This document shows, piece by piece, positions 1-6,239 of a stretch of 6,239 nucleotides of DNA. Position 1 is the stretch's first letter. Each line of letters opens with the position of its first letter. Source of the DNA: Candidatus Scybalomonas excrementavium. Lineage in GTDB: Bacteria; Bacillota; Clostridia; Lachnospirales; Lachnospiraceae. The translations under genes were made by a program, and so were the position numbers. The notes below the pieces were generated by a model. It worked only from the letters and a program-made list of their open reading frames with translations, did not search any database and was not told where the DNA came from. The stretch spans positions 1-6,239 of the forward strand of contig JADIML010000144.1 in NCBI GenBank assembly GCA_017694765.1. Reading direction: 5' to 3'.

Positions 1-3000
1 AAGACAACAGGTAGTTATACATTTGCGATTTCTTATAAAGATAGCAAAGGAGAACATGGAATTGTAAAAGATGCAACAGAATTTTTTGAAGAAGTTGCAG
101 CCAATTTAAATGGAACATATACACTCACAGAAGACTTAGATGCTTCTAAAATTCCAGCTGATAAAGCAGCAATTGTTGGAACATTTACTGGTAAAATCAA
201 CGGAAATGGACATAAGATTTTAAATCTGAAAACTTCATTATTCCAAAAAGTGAGTGGAGCAACGATTGAAAACCTTGTGATTGAAGATGCAACTATTACT
301 TCATCTGTAAAAGGTATGTTAGCAGATTCTATTGAGAATAAGTCCGTTATATCAGATACATTTGTCGTAAATTCTAGCTTAAAAAATAATACAAATCAGA
401 TGGGAGCCTTCGCAGGAGTTCTTAACAACTCTACCATCAAGAATAGTGCTGCTATTAATATTTCCATAAAAGGAAATAATACAATTGGTGGTATGATTGG
501 ACAAACCAATTCAGGTGCTGTTGTTGAAAATTCGTATGTGACAGGAACGATAGAAGGAACAATATATCATAATTTAGGAGCCAGAATTGGTGGTATCACT
601 GGATGGCATAGTGGTAAAAGTATTGATCACTGCTTTACAAATGTAACAATTAAAGCGCTAAGTAAAACTGGAAATGGTGGATTAATTGGAGGACCAAATA
701 GTGTAAATCCTAAAATTACGTATTCTTTCAGTATTGCAAATGGAAGTACTAATAAAATTGCTGGATTTAATGTACTTGGTAATGTACAAGAAGTATATGA
801 ATATAAAGATGCAAACGGTGCAACCAATATCCATGCAAACAATCAAGATAAAGTAAAAGAAGTATCTGATATTTATACAAAATCTTTTTATACAGATGTC
901 TTAAAATTAGATGAATCTGTTTGGAATTTAGATCTTGTAGATAATGGTAAGTTACCAAGTTTAAAAGCAGATCCGCTTCCAAATACATTAGTGGATTATG
1001 AAATTCAAGAAAATAAAAACAATATTCCAAATTATAAAGAAGTTCGCAATCAGGAATCCTATAAGGAAGCAAACGAAGTTGCATATGCAAATATGGCAAA
1101 ACTTATGCCATTTGTAAGTACAGAAGATTGGGTTTCTTATGGGAATAAAGTAGAAACAAGTAGTTCTATTCATTCAAAGAAAATCCAATATGTGTTACCA
1201 CTTGACAAAAATGGAGCATTAGTAACAGGTGTTGAAAAACAAGATAGCGATGTTGTTACAAAAATTCTCCTTGTATATGAAGATGGAGAAAGTGAAGAAT
1301 TTTCTGTACAATATCAAAATTTAGTCGGAGGCCTTGTTGCTACTTATGGAACAACAACTGGAGATTTAAAATATCAGTTCCATAACTATGTGGTAGACGT
1401 AAATGAAGAGTTAAAACAAGAAGTTTTAAAATTAGCAAAAGGTTATGATTATGCAACAGATATTGCAAGTCTTACTTCAGAAACAGAAAGTAGACTTTAT
1501 ACAGATTACTACAAGGAAAATGTAAAATCTGATTTAGATAATATTGTTACAAAATATATACTTTCTCAAGCAAATTATCCAAGTTATTTAGAGAATGAAG
1601 CAGTACAAAAACAATGGAAAGATAAATTACTTAACGAAACAAATTTAAAGAAATTCTTATACGCTTTTAACTACTATAATAAGTGGTATAACATTAACTT
1701 TAATGGAGTAAACTTAAGTGATCTCATCTTCTTTAATGGAGAATTACTCAACCAGAATATGACAAGAGAGAAATTAACAAATCAATTACTCTCAGCAAGT
1801 CAAACATTAAGAGGAACTGCATCTACATATGATTTCTATCAACAAGTATTGAAACCATATACAGGCAAAGAAATGATGGAATTTATTGCTGATATGGCGA
1901 AACAAGTAGCTGGATATGAAAATCCAAGTGATTGGTTTGTTGCTGAATTTGATGGTATTTTAAAAGAACAACCGATTGTAGGAAAAGAAGATACAATTAA
2001 TTATCGTATTTGGGATATTTTAAGTAATTTAGCTTCACGTAAGAAGATCGTACTTCCTATGTTGACAGCTCCACAAGAAGATATGTATTTAATTTCTATG
2101 CCATCTCAGCTTGTTATCGGAAGTTTGAATCGTTATCCACAATATGTAAATAAAGATGGAAAAGAACGTGAAAAAATGAAACAAGCAATCAATAATTATG
2201 CAGAGAGATTGGAACATTTTTATGGAGTATCATCTAACTGGATTAGTAATTCAGAAAAATTACTCAATTCTTTTGTAAATATCCAATATGATACAAGATT
2301 CTCTTTCCCAAGCAGTGATAAAGCAGATGCTGGAACACAAAATGCAGGTACTACAAAAGACCCTGTTATGAAGTGGGTATATGAAGCCATTGGTAGTTTT
2401 GGAGCAGCGAATGGATCCGCCGCATATGCAAATGGAACAGATGTTTATTGGATTGTAGAGGGAGCATTAGGTGGAGAATATGCATTCTCTGTATTTAGTC
2501 ATGAAACAGCTCATAACCAAGATGGAAGATATTTCTATGCAGGTAATGGAAGAAGATCAGGAACTGGTCCAGAAGCCCATGCTGATGGTAATATTGCTCA
2601 GCAAATTGGCGATGGAAGTATGGTATTTAATATTTCTACAATGAAAGACATTGCTTCTGATATCACAAACAACTTTAGCTATGAAAGAATTGATACAGCA
2701 GAGAAAGTACATAGCTATTACAAAGAAATGTTTGAAACAGGGTATGTTTTAGACTACTTAGAAGGACAAGCATTTTTACAATTAACACCAGAACAACAGT
2801 CTAAAATAGCAATACAAGTAAGCGAACAAAAAGATGGAACTTCTGTAAAAGTAACTTACAAAAAATTATCAGCAGATGAATTTAGAGAAATGAATCTTCA
2901 AACTATGGAAGATTTATGGAATAATAAAATTGCTTTAAAAACTGCCGGTACTTTTTCGTCTTCTTCTTATGGAAATTATGGATATGAATCTTTCTATGAT

Positions 3001-5778
3001 GTAAACTGGTATCAAGTACATAATGATGAAGGTTCTCCAGATAGTAGCTCATTTAAGAGATTAGCACAAGAAATGCTCGGTATTGGTGGATATGAAAATG
3101 GTTATATCACTTATATTTCAGGAAAGAGCAAAAATGATTTAGATGCTTTAAGAAAAATTACAGGACAAGATGATATTACATGGAAATCTTATAAATTAGG
3201 TCGTTATGACGAAGTGAAAGAAAATCTTGATAAGATTCCATACTTTAATGCAGATGAAGTCGTTGCGCAGTTTAAAAAAGCATTTGAACAAGATGCTAAG
3301 GAAGGAACTGGAAAACGTAATAATAGTATTTCTGTAAAACGAACACTCTATGGTATTGTAAAACGTGCCACAGACGACTTTAGTAACGGAAATGTATATG
3401 AAACACCAGAAGTAATTGGAGTAAGTTCTGCACAACAACTTGTAGATCTTGTAAAACAAAATCCAGCTGGATATTATCAATTAACAGAAGATATTGACTT
3501 TACAGGAATTTCTGCAAAAGATGGTTCTTACATTACAGAGCGTTTCATTGGTGTATTAGATGGAAATGGACATAGCATGACAGGAATGAAATATACATTA
3601 TTTAACCAAATGCTCTATGCTCAAGTAAAGAACTTAAAAATTGTTCAGCCATCTTATGAAGCAGAAGCAACTGCTTATTTAGCAAAAACATCAAAAAATC
3701 TAACAATTGATGCAGTAACAGTTGACGGTGCAGATATGGCATTACCATTTGTAAAAAATACATCAGGTGTTTATTATGAATATGGTACTGTTGGTTCAGA
3801 AGTAAGGGACGTTGAAATTTATTCTGTTGATGATTTCTTAGCAATTGGTGCAACAGAAGCTGCTAAGAAAAAAAGCTATAAGTTAATGGCAGATTTAGAC
3901 TTTACAGATAAAGAAATTTCAGGAACTATCATTTCAGGAACATTTACTGGTAAAATCAACGGAAATGGATTTACAATTTCTAACTTAACAAATACAATTT
4001 TTGATAAATTACAAAATGCTACTATCACAAATTTAGGAATTTCCGATAGTAACTTAACAAAAGCAAATCAAAAAGGTATTCTTGCAAATAACATTGCTAA
4101 CTCTGTAATTGAAAAACTCTATATAAAAGATAGCAGTCTTTCTAACGATACAAACCAAGTGGGTGGAGTAGCAGGTGTTATTGCCAATAGTACAGTAAGA
4201 GAAGTATCATTAGAAAATATCAATATTAAGTCCAATAATACAATTGGTGGTATTGCTGGTCAAATTGATAATTCTAAGGTGGAAAATTGTCTTGTTACAG
4301 GAAAAATCCAAGGAACTATTTATCATAATTTAGGTGCTAGAATTGGTGGTATTACTGGATGGCTTGGAAATAATACAACATTAAATAATATTTATACAAG
4401 AGTTGAGATTGTTGCACCACAGGCAGTAGGAAATGGTGGTCTGATTGGTGGACCAGATAGTAGAAATGTTTCTATTGCAAACTCTATTGCTTTAACAATG
4501 GGAAAAAATGCAAGACAAATTGCTGGTTGGAATGTATTAAATCAAGTTTCTAATGTATACGAATATACTGATTCTAATAGTACAACAAATATTACAGATG
4601 CAAATAAAGAGGAAGTAAAAGTAGCTTCTAAAGAACAAGTGAAAACAGAAGATTTCTACGTAACAGATCTTGGTTGGTCAACAGATGTTTGGGATTTCTC
4701 AGATGTTGAAGCTGGTGAAACACCTAGATTAAAAGGTGCATTAAAAGTTTTTGTAGAGGATGCAGAAGCACCAGTGATTACAGGTGTTGAAAATAATGGA
4801 ATTTATGCAGATTCTGTGACTCCAGTTGTTGAAGATGAACATCTTAAATCAGTAACGATTGTAAAAGATGATATGGAACTTGCTTATGAAGAAGGAATGA
4901 CTTTAACAGAAGAAGGTCAATATGAAATTGTCGCAACAGATAGAAAAAATAATCAGACAACCGTTACATTTATGATTGATAAAACTGCTCCTAGCATTGA
5001 AGTAAGTCTAGATTCTCAAGATAAGCTATGGGAAACTTATAGCCTTTCCTTCAAAGATGCTTTATCAGGTATTGCAGAAGTAAAATGGGATATCGATGAA
5101 AAAGGAATTGAAGATTTCCAAAAAGAAGTAGGTGTGATCGAAGTAAAAGATGAAAAAGGATTCTCTGAATCAATCACTCTTTATAAAAACAGCACTTACA
5201 CATTCTATGTAAAAGATAAAGCAGGTAATGAGGATGTATATGTACTAAATACATCTAACATTATGACAGAAGATAAAAGTGCACCAGTGATTACAGGTGT
5301 TGAAAATAATGGAATTTATGCAAATTCTGTTACTCCAGTCATTACAGATGAGAACTTAAAAGCAGTAACAATTATAAAAGATGGTGCGGAATTTACTTAT
5401 GAAGAAGGAATGACTTTAACAGAGGATGGTCAATATGAAATTATAGCTGTTGATAAAGGTAATAATCAAACAACAGTTACATTCACGATTGATAAAACAC
5501 TTCCTACAATTGAAGTGAACTTAGATTCTCAAGACAAGTTCTGGGAGAGCTATACTCTTTCTTTCAAGGATACTGTATCAGGTATTGCAGAAGTAAAATG
5601 GGACATTGATGAAAAAGGAATCGAAGACTTCCAAAAAGAAGTAGGTGTAATTGAAGTCAAAGATGAAAAAGAATTTTCTGAATCAATGACACTTTATAAA
5701 AATAGTACTTATACATTCTATATAAAAGATAAAGCAGGCAATGAAGATGTATATGTATTACATACAAGTCAATATTAA
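1..5778 (+). CDS. M26-family zinc metallopeptidase (IgA1 protease/Zmp-like), C-terminal 1925 residues; 5' end outside window
   Basis: This is a large secreted or surface zinc endopeptidase of the group that includes streptococcal IgA1 protease and ZmpB/ZmpC. Seen: HETAH at codons 834-838 and E858 in GTGPEAHADG, giving HExxH-19 residues-E, the M26 zinc-site spacing as I recall it. Flanking stretches also look M26-like: YANMAKLMPF and YGNKV near the start of the core, a tyrosine-rich FNYYNKWYNI segment, LPMLTAPQEDMYLIS before the active site, and LAQEMLGIGGYENGYITYIS after it. Domains in order are GLUG-type beta-repeats (20-325), M26 core (340-1130), a beta-module (1140-1265), a second GLUG domain (1280-1580) and two Ig-like repeats (1590-1925). 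The frame is open from base 1; the GTG at nt 250 is an internal valine, not the start. The C-terminus ends HTSQY with no LPxTG, hydrophobic segment or charged tail, so any anchor would be N-terminal. M26 relatives cleave host glycoproteins such as IgA1; this enzyme's substrate cannot be read from sequence. Family call firm, substrate unknown. Confidence 0.93.
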   Translation, partial: KTTGSYTFAISYKDSKGEHGIVKDATEFFEEVAANLNGTYTLTEDLDASKIPADKAAIVGTFTGKINGNGHKILNLKTSLFQKVSGATIENLVIEDATITSSVKGMLADSIENKSVISDTFVVNSSLKNNTNQMGAFAGVLNNSTIKNSAAINISIKGNNTIGGMIGQTNSGAVVENSYVTGTIEGTIYHNLGARIGGITGWHSGKSIDHCFTNVTIKALSKTGNGGLIGGPNSVNPKITYSFSIANGSTNKIAGFNVLGNVQEVYEYKDANGATNIHANNQDKVKEVSDIYTKSFYTDVLKLDESVWNLDLVDNGKLPSLKADPLPNTLVDYEIQENKNNIPNYKEVRNQESYKEANEVAYANMAKLMPFVSTEDWVSYGNKVETSSSIHSKKIQYVLPLDKNGALVTGVEKQDSDVVTKILLVYEDGESEEFSVQYQNLVGGLVATYGTTTGDLKYQFHNYVVDVNEELKQEVLKLAKGYDYATDIASLTSETESRLYTDYYKENVKSDLDNIVTKYILSQANYPSYLENEAVQKQWKDKLLNETNLKKFLYAFNYYNKWYNINFNGVNLSDLIFFNGELLNQNMTREKLTNQLLSASQTLRGTASTYDFYQQVLKPYTGKEMMEFIADMAKQVAGYENPSDWFVAEFDGILKEQPIVGKEDTINYRIWDILSNLASRKKIVLPMLTAPQEDMYLISMPSQLVIGSLNRYPQYVNKDGKEREKMKQAINNYAERLEHFYGVSSNWISNSEKLLNSFVNIQYDTRFSFPSSDKADAGTQNAGTTKDPVMKWVYEAIGSFGAANGSAAYANGTDVYWIVEGALGGEYAFSVFSHETAHNQDGRYFYAGNGRRSGTGPEAHADGNIAQQIGDGSMVFNISTMKDIASDITNNFSYERIDTAEKVHSYYKEMFETGYVLDYLEGQAFLQLTPEQQSKIAIQVSEQKDGTSVKVTYKKLSADEFREMNLQTMEDLWNNKIALKTAGTFSSSSYGNYGYESFYDVNWYQVHNDEGSPDSSSFKRLAQEMLGIGGYENGYITYISGKSKNDLDALRKITGQDDITWKSYKLGRYDEVKENLDKIPYFNADEVVAQFKKAFEQDAKEGTGKRNNSISVKRTLYGIVKRATDDFSNGNVYETPEVIGVSSAQQLVDLVKQNPAGYYQLTEDIDFTGISAKDGSYITERFIGVLDGNGHSMTGMKYTLFNQMLYAQVKNLKIVQPSYEAEATAYLAKTSKNLTIDAVTVDGADMALPFVKNTSGVYYEYGTVGSEVRDVEIYSVDDFLAIGATEAAKKKSYKLMADLDFTDKEISGTIISGTFTGKINGNGFTISNLTNTIFDKLQNATITNLGISDSNLTKANQKGILANNIANSVIEKLYIKDSSLSNDTNQVGGVAGVIANSTVREVSLENINIKSNNTIGGIAGQIDNSKVENCLVTGKIQGTIYHNLGARIGGITGWLGNNTTLNNIYTRVEIVAPQAVGNGGLIGGPDSRNVSIANSIALTMGKNARQIAGWNVLNQVSNVYEYTDSNSTTNITDANKEEVKVASKEQVKTEDFYVTDLGWSTDVWDFSDVEAGETPRLKGALKVFVEDAEAPVITGVENNGIYADSVTPVVEDEHLKSVTIVKDDMELAYEEGMTLTEEGQYEIVATDRKNNQTTVTFMIDKTAPSIEVSLDSQDKLWETYSLSFKDALSGIAEVKWDIDEKGIEDFQKEVGVIEVKDEKGFSESITLYKNSTYTFYVKDKAGNEDVYVLNTSNIMTEDKSAPVITGVENNGIYANSVTPVITDENLKAVTIIKDGAEFTYEEGMTLTEDGQYEIIAVDKGNNQTTVTFTIDKTLPTIEVNLDSQDKFWESYTLSFKDTVSGIAEVKWDIDEKGIEDFQKEVGVIEVKDEKEFSESMTLYKNSTYTFYIKDKAGNEDVYVLHTSQY
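58..975 (+). repeat. GLUG-type beta-repeat domain, copy A (N-terminal side of protease core)
   Basis: Codons about 20-325 form a glycine- and asparagine-rich domain with short beta-strand repeats. It opens with YTLTEDLDAS (from codon 40) and FTGKINGNG (ending at codon 70). Repeated glycine motifs follow: IGGMIGQ, RIGGITGW and NGGLIGG, each followed by a short I-x-N or V-x-N strand. It closes with VWNLDLVDNGKLPSLK. These are hallmarks of the GLUG motif and of the N-terminal region of M26 proteases, which are thought to fold as a parallel beta structure. It aligns nearly without gaps to copy B downstream, at an offset of 3759 bases for most of its length. Probable role is adhesion, substrate positioning or a structural stalk; that part is inference. 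Confidence 0.8.
2500..2574 (+). other. M26 zinc-binding active site (HETAH ... E)
   Basis: Codons 834-838 read HETAH and codon 858 is glutamate in the context GRRSGTGPEAHADG. In gluzincin metallopeptidases the two histidines and the distal glutamate bind zinc, and the glutamate of HExxH activates the water. The distance from second histidine to distal glutamate (20 positions) and the following E-x-x-A-x-G pattern fit M26 and not M4 or M13. Family members usually read HEMTH or similar. Here T and A occupy the two variable positions, which leaves the metal ligands and catalytic glutamate intact, so I expect an active enzyme. Confidence 0.9.
3421..3795 (+). repeat. Divergent third beta-module of the GLUG/M26 N-domain type
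   Basis: Codons about 1141-1265 start with VSSAQQLVDLV, then YQLTEDIDF (from codon 1159), RFIGVLDGNGH (GNG at 1188-1190) and TLFNQML...VKNLKI. This repeats the opening pattern of the two GLUG domains: Y-x-L-x-x-D-(L/I)-D, then F-x-G-x-(I/L)-(N/D)-GNG, then LF. It lacks the later GG-x-x-G repeats. It sits immediately after the M26 core and immediately before copy B. It looks like a truncated or diverged relative of the same module, joined to copy B by a short linker around nt 3780-3820. Confidence 0.65.
3811..4740 (+). repeat. GLUG-type beta-repeat domain, copy B (C-terminal side of protease core)
   Basis: Codons about 1271-1580 repeat the plan of copy A in the same order: YKLMADLDF (from codon 1293), FTGKINGNG (ending at codon 1323), IGGIAGQ, GTIYHNLGARIGGITGW, NGGLIGG, IAGWNVL, VYEYTDSN and a closing VWDF...TPRLK. 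Exact DNA identity with copy A includes a 33-base run (nt 178-210 and 3937-3969) and near-identity around the TIYHNLGARIGGITGW segment. The two copies differ by only a few codon-sized insertions or deletions. This is an intragenic duplication with the catalytic core lying between the copies. Confidence 0.8.
4768..5280 (+). repeat. C-terminal Ig-like tandem repeat, unit 1
   Basis: Codons 1590-1760 form a 171-residue unit with two subdomains. The first runs from APVITGVENNGIY to FMIDKTAP. It has the bacterial Ig-like pattern of many Gram-positive surface proteins: a VTP strand, an EEGMTLTEEGQYEI strand, then a D-x-x-x-N turn before TTVTF. The second runs from IEVSLDSQDKLW through SGIAEVKWDID to YVKDKAGNEDVYVL, another beta-sandwich-like segment ending in the KAGN turn common in such domains. 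Such repeats usually act as stalks or ligand-binding modules. The exact family assignment is uncertain. Confidence 0.78.
5281..5775 (+). repeat. C-terminal Ig-like tandem repeat, unit 2
   Basis: Codons 1761-1925 repeat unit 1 directly at a period of 513 bases with no gaps. By eye I count about 28 differences in 163 aligned residues, so roughly 83% identity. The DNA is identical over 42 bases at the start (nt 4768-4809 and 5281-5322), and a 31-residue protein stretch beginning SGIAEVKWDID is unchanged. Unit 2 ends the protein five residues after the last KAGN strand, at HTSQY and then TAA. The high identity suggests a recent duplication or ongoing homogenisation. Copy number could vary between strains. 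Confidence 0.82.
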
Positions 5779-5815
5779 TTATAGAACCTATTAATTTTCT
5801 ACAAATTTTGAAATA

Positions 5816-5870
5816 AAAAAATAGCTGTCACACAAACAATAAAACATTTTAAGTGTGACAGCTATTTTTT
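5816..5870. terminator. Bidirectional rho-independent terminator between convergent genes
   Basis: A perfect 13-base inverted repeat pairs ATAGCTGTCACAC (5821-5833) with GTGTGACAGCTAT (5853-5865) around a 19-base A/T-rich loop. It is flanked by an A run (5815-5820) and a T run (5866-5870) that extend the stem by about five A-T pairs. Each strand therefore has a stable stem followed by a U tract, so it can terminate the protease transcript (stop at 5776-5778) and the GGDEF transcript (stop at 5901-5903). The rest of the 122-base intergenic region is plain A/T-rich sequence with no promoter I can support. Confidence 0.9.
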
Positions 5871-5881
5871 ATATAGCAATT

Positions 5882-5905
5882 ATTGAGATGAAAGATTATC
5901 TCAAT
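5882..5905. other. Small inverted repeat overlapping the GGDEF stop codon
   Basis: ATTGAGAT (5882-5889) and ATCTCAAT (5898-5905) form a perfect 8-base stem with an 8-base loop. The right arm covers the TGA stop codon of the minus-strand GGDEF gene (5901-5903). There is no T run directly after it on either strand, so it is not itself a convincing terminator. It could be an accessory hairpin at the 3' end of the GGDEF mRNA, or chance in A/T-rich DNA. Confidence 0.4.
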
Positions 5906-6239
5906 GCTCAATCGTATTTTCTTTTTTAGCATTGGCTCTAGATTGTTTATGTAGTTTTTTATAAACATACATTTTCTGATCAATAGTATTTAAGATTTCT
6001 GGTAAATCCATCGTATTTTCTTTTGTGATATATAAGATACCATAACTAACAGAAAGAGGGTATTCCTTTTTCAAAGCTATAAGTTCGGAATTCACTGCTT
6101 CCATTTTAGAAGTAGCAATTTCCTCGATACAATCTGGAAGTAGTAATAAAAACTCATCTCCTCCAAATCGACAAAAAAGATCGGTAGAACGAATGTGTTT
6201 TTGGATGGTGGAAACAACCGTGCATAGATAGTCATCCCC
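5901..6239 (-). CDS. GGDEF-domain protein, probable diguanylate cyclase, C-terminal 112 residues; 5' end outside window
   Basis: The GGDEF domain makes cyclic di-GMP from two GTP molecules in the cytoplasm, at a dimer interface. Counting from the window edge, the fragment begins with GDDYL, the usual G-D-x-x-L element. It then shows RSTD (17-20), RFGGDEF (24-30), SYG (65-67) and IDQKMYVYKK near the end, so the motif order is normal for the family. The intact GGDEF favours an active enzyme. The RxxD lies exactly five residues before GGDEF, the position of the inhibitory c-di-GMP site. The protein ends 17 residues after KK (94-95) in a short basic tail, ANAKKENTIEH, with no EAL domain behind it. 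Any sensory or membrane domain would be N-terminal and is not visible. An ATG at nt 6104 lies inside the domain, after the GGDEF motif, and is not the start. The gene converges on the protease gene and is transcribed separately. Confidence 0.92.
   Translation of the reverse strand, partial: GDDYLCTVVSTIQKHIRSTDLFCRFGGDEFLLLLPDCIEEIATSKMEAVNSELIALKKEYPLSVSYGILYITKENTMDLPEILNTIDQKMYVYKKLHKQSRANAKKENTIEH
6150..6191 (-). other. GGDEF active-site motif with upstream RxxD inhibitory site
   Basis: Read on the minus strand, nt 6191 to 6150 encode RSTD, five residues, then GGDEF. GGDEF binds GTP and metal for catalysis. RxxD five residues upstream is the primary inhibitory site that binds product c-di-GMP in many diguanylate cyclases. 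Both are intact, so a feedback-inhibited active enzyme is the simplest reading. Confidence 0.88.

Noticed and set aside
250..252. GTG as a possible start of the protease gene
   Set aside because: The frame is open from base 1 and the upstream codons encode the start of the GLUG domain (YTLTEDLDAS, FTGKINGNG). No ribosome binding site precedes the GTG, so it is an internal valine.
976..987. LPNT resembling a sortase LPxTG motif
   Set aside because: It reads LPNTL with no glycine, no hydrophobic span and no basic tail after it, and it sits in the middle of the protein just before the M26 core.
3196..3480. Antisense open frame (and similar short ones at 627-842, 767-1099, 988-1173 and 3602-3853)
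   Set aside because: All lie opposite the conserved protease frame. Their translations have no recognisable family or convincing start site and look like by-products of A/T-rich codons on the other strand.
6102..6104. ATG as the start of a short 67-residue minus-strand protein
   Set aside because: The same frame continues upstream to the window edge and encodes the RSTD and GGDEF motifs, so this ATG is internal to the GGDEF domain.
1..6239. A defence, mobile-element or CRISPR system
   Set aside because: The only repeats are protein-coding module duplications in frame. There are no short spaced repeats, transposase or integrase motifs, terminal inverted repeats or toxin-antitoxin pairs.
5779..6239. 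Functional coupling of the protease and c-di-GMP signalling through shared regulation
   Set aside because: The genes are convergent and separated by a bidirectional terminator. No c-di-GMP riboswitch or shared promoter is visible, so adjacency alone does not support a link.

Overview
The window is AT-rich, with A/T-ending codons throughout and arginine mostly encoded by AGA. Together with the protein families present, this suggests a low-GC Bacillota (Clostridia or Erysipelotrichia type, plausibly gut- or mucosa-associated). The species cannot be named from the sequence.

Almost the whole window (nt 1-5778, + strand) is the 3' part of one very large gene. It encodes an extracellular zinc metallopeptidase of the M26 family, the IgA1 protease/ZmpA-ZmpB-ZmpC group. 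The reading frame is already open at base 1, so the start codon, signal peptide and any N-terminal anchor lie upstream of the window. Visible layout, in codons counted from base 1: a GLUG-type beta-repeat domain (about 20-325), the M26 metallopeptidase region (about 340-1130, active site HETAH at 834-838 with the third zinc ligand E858), a related beta-module (about 1140-1265), a second copy of the GLUG domain (about 1280-1580), and two tandem Ig-like repeats of about 171 residues (1590-1925). The protease core is therefore bracketed by two copies of one repeat domain and followed by a C-terminal extension of roughly 790 residues. It has no C-terminal sortase signal.

Nt 5779-5900 is a short intergenic region. 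It holds a strong bidirectional rho-independent terminator and a second, smaller hairpin that overlaps the stop codon of the next gene. No promoter is evident there, as expected between two convergent genes.

On the - strand, from the right edge to nt 5901, is the C-terminal part of a GGDEF-domain protein, a likely diguanylate cyclase. It keeps an intact GGDEF motif and an RxxD inhibitory site. The two genes converge on the shared terminator and are not an operon; the sequence shows no functional link between them. I saw no tRNA, rRNA, CRISPR array, insertion sequence or phage gene. The most noteworthy content is the architecture of the protease.
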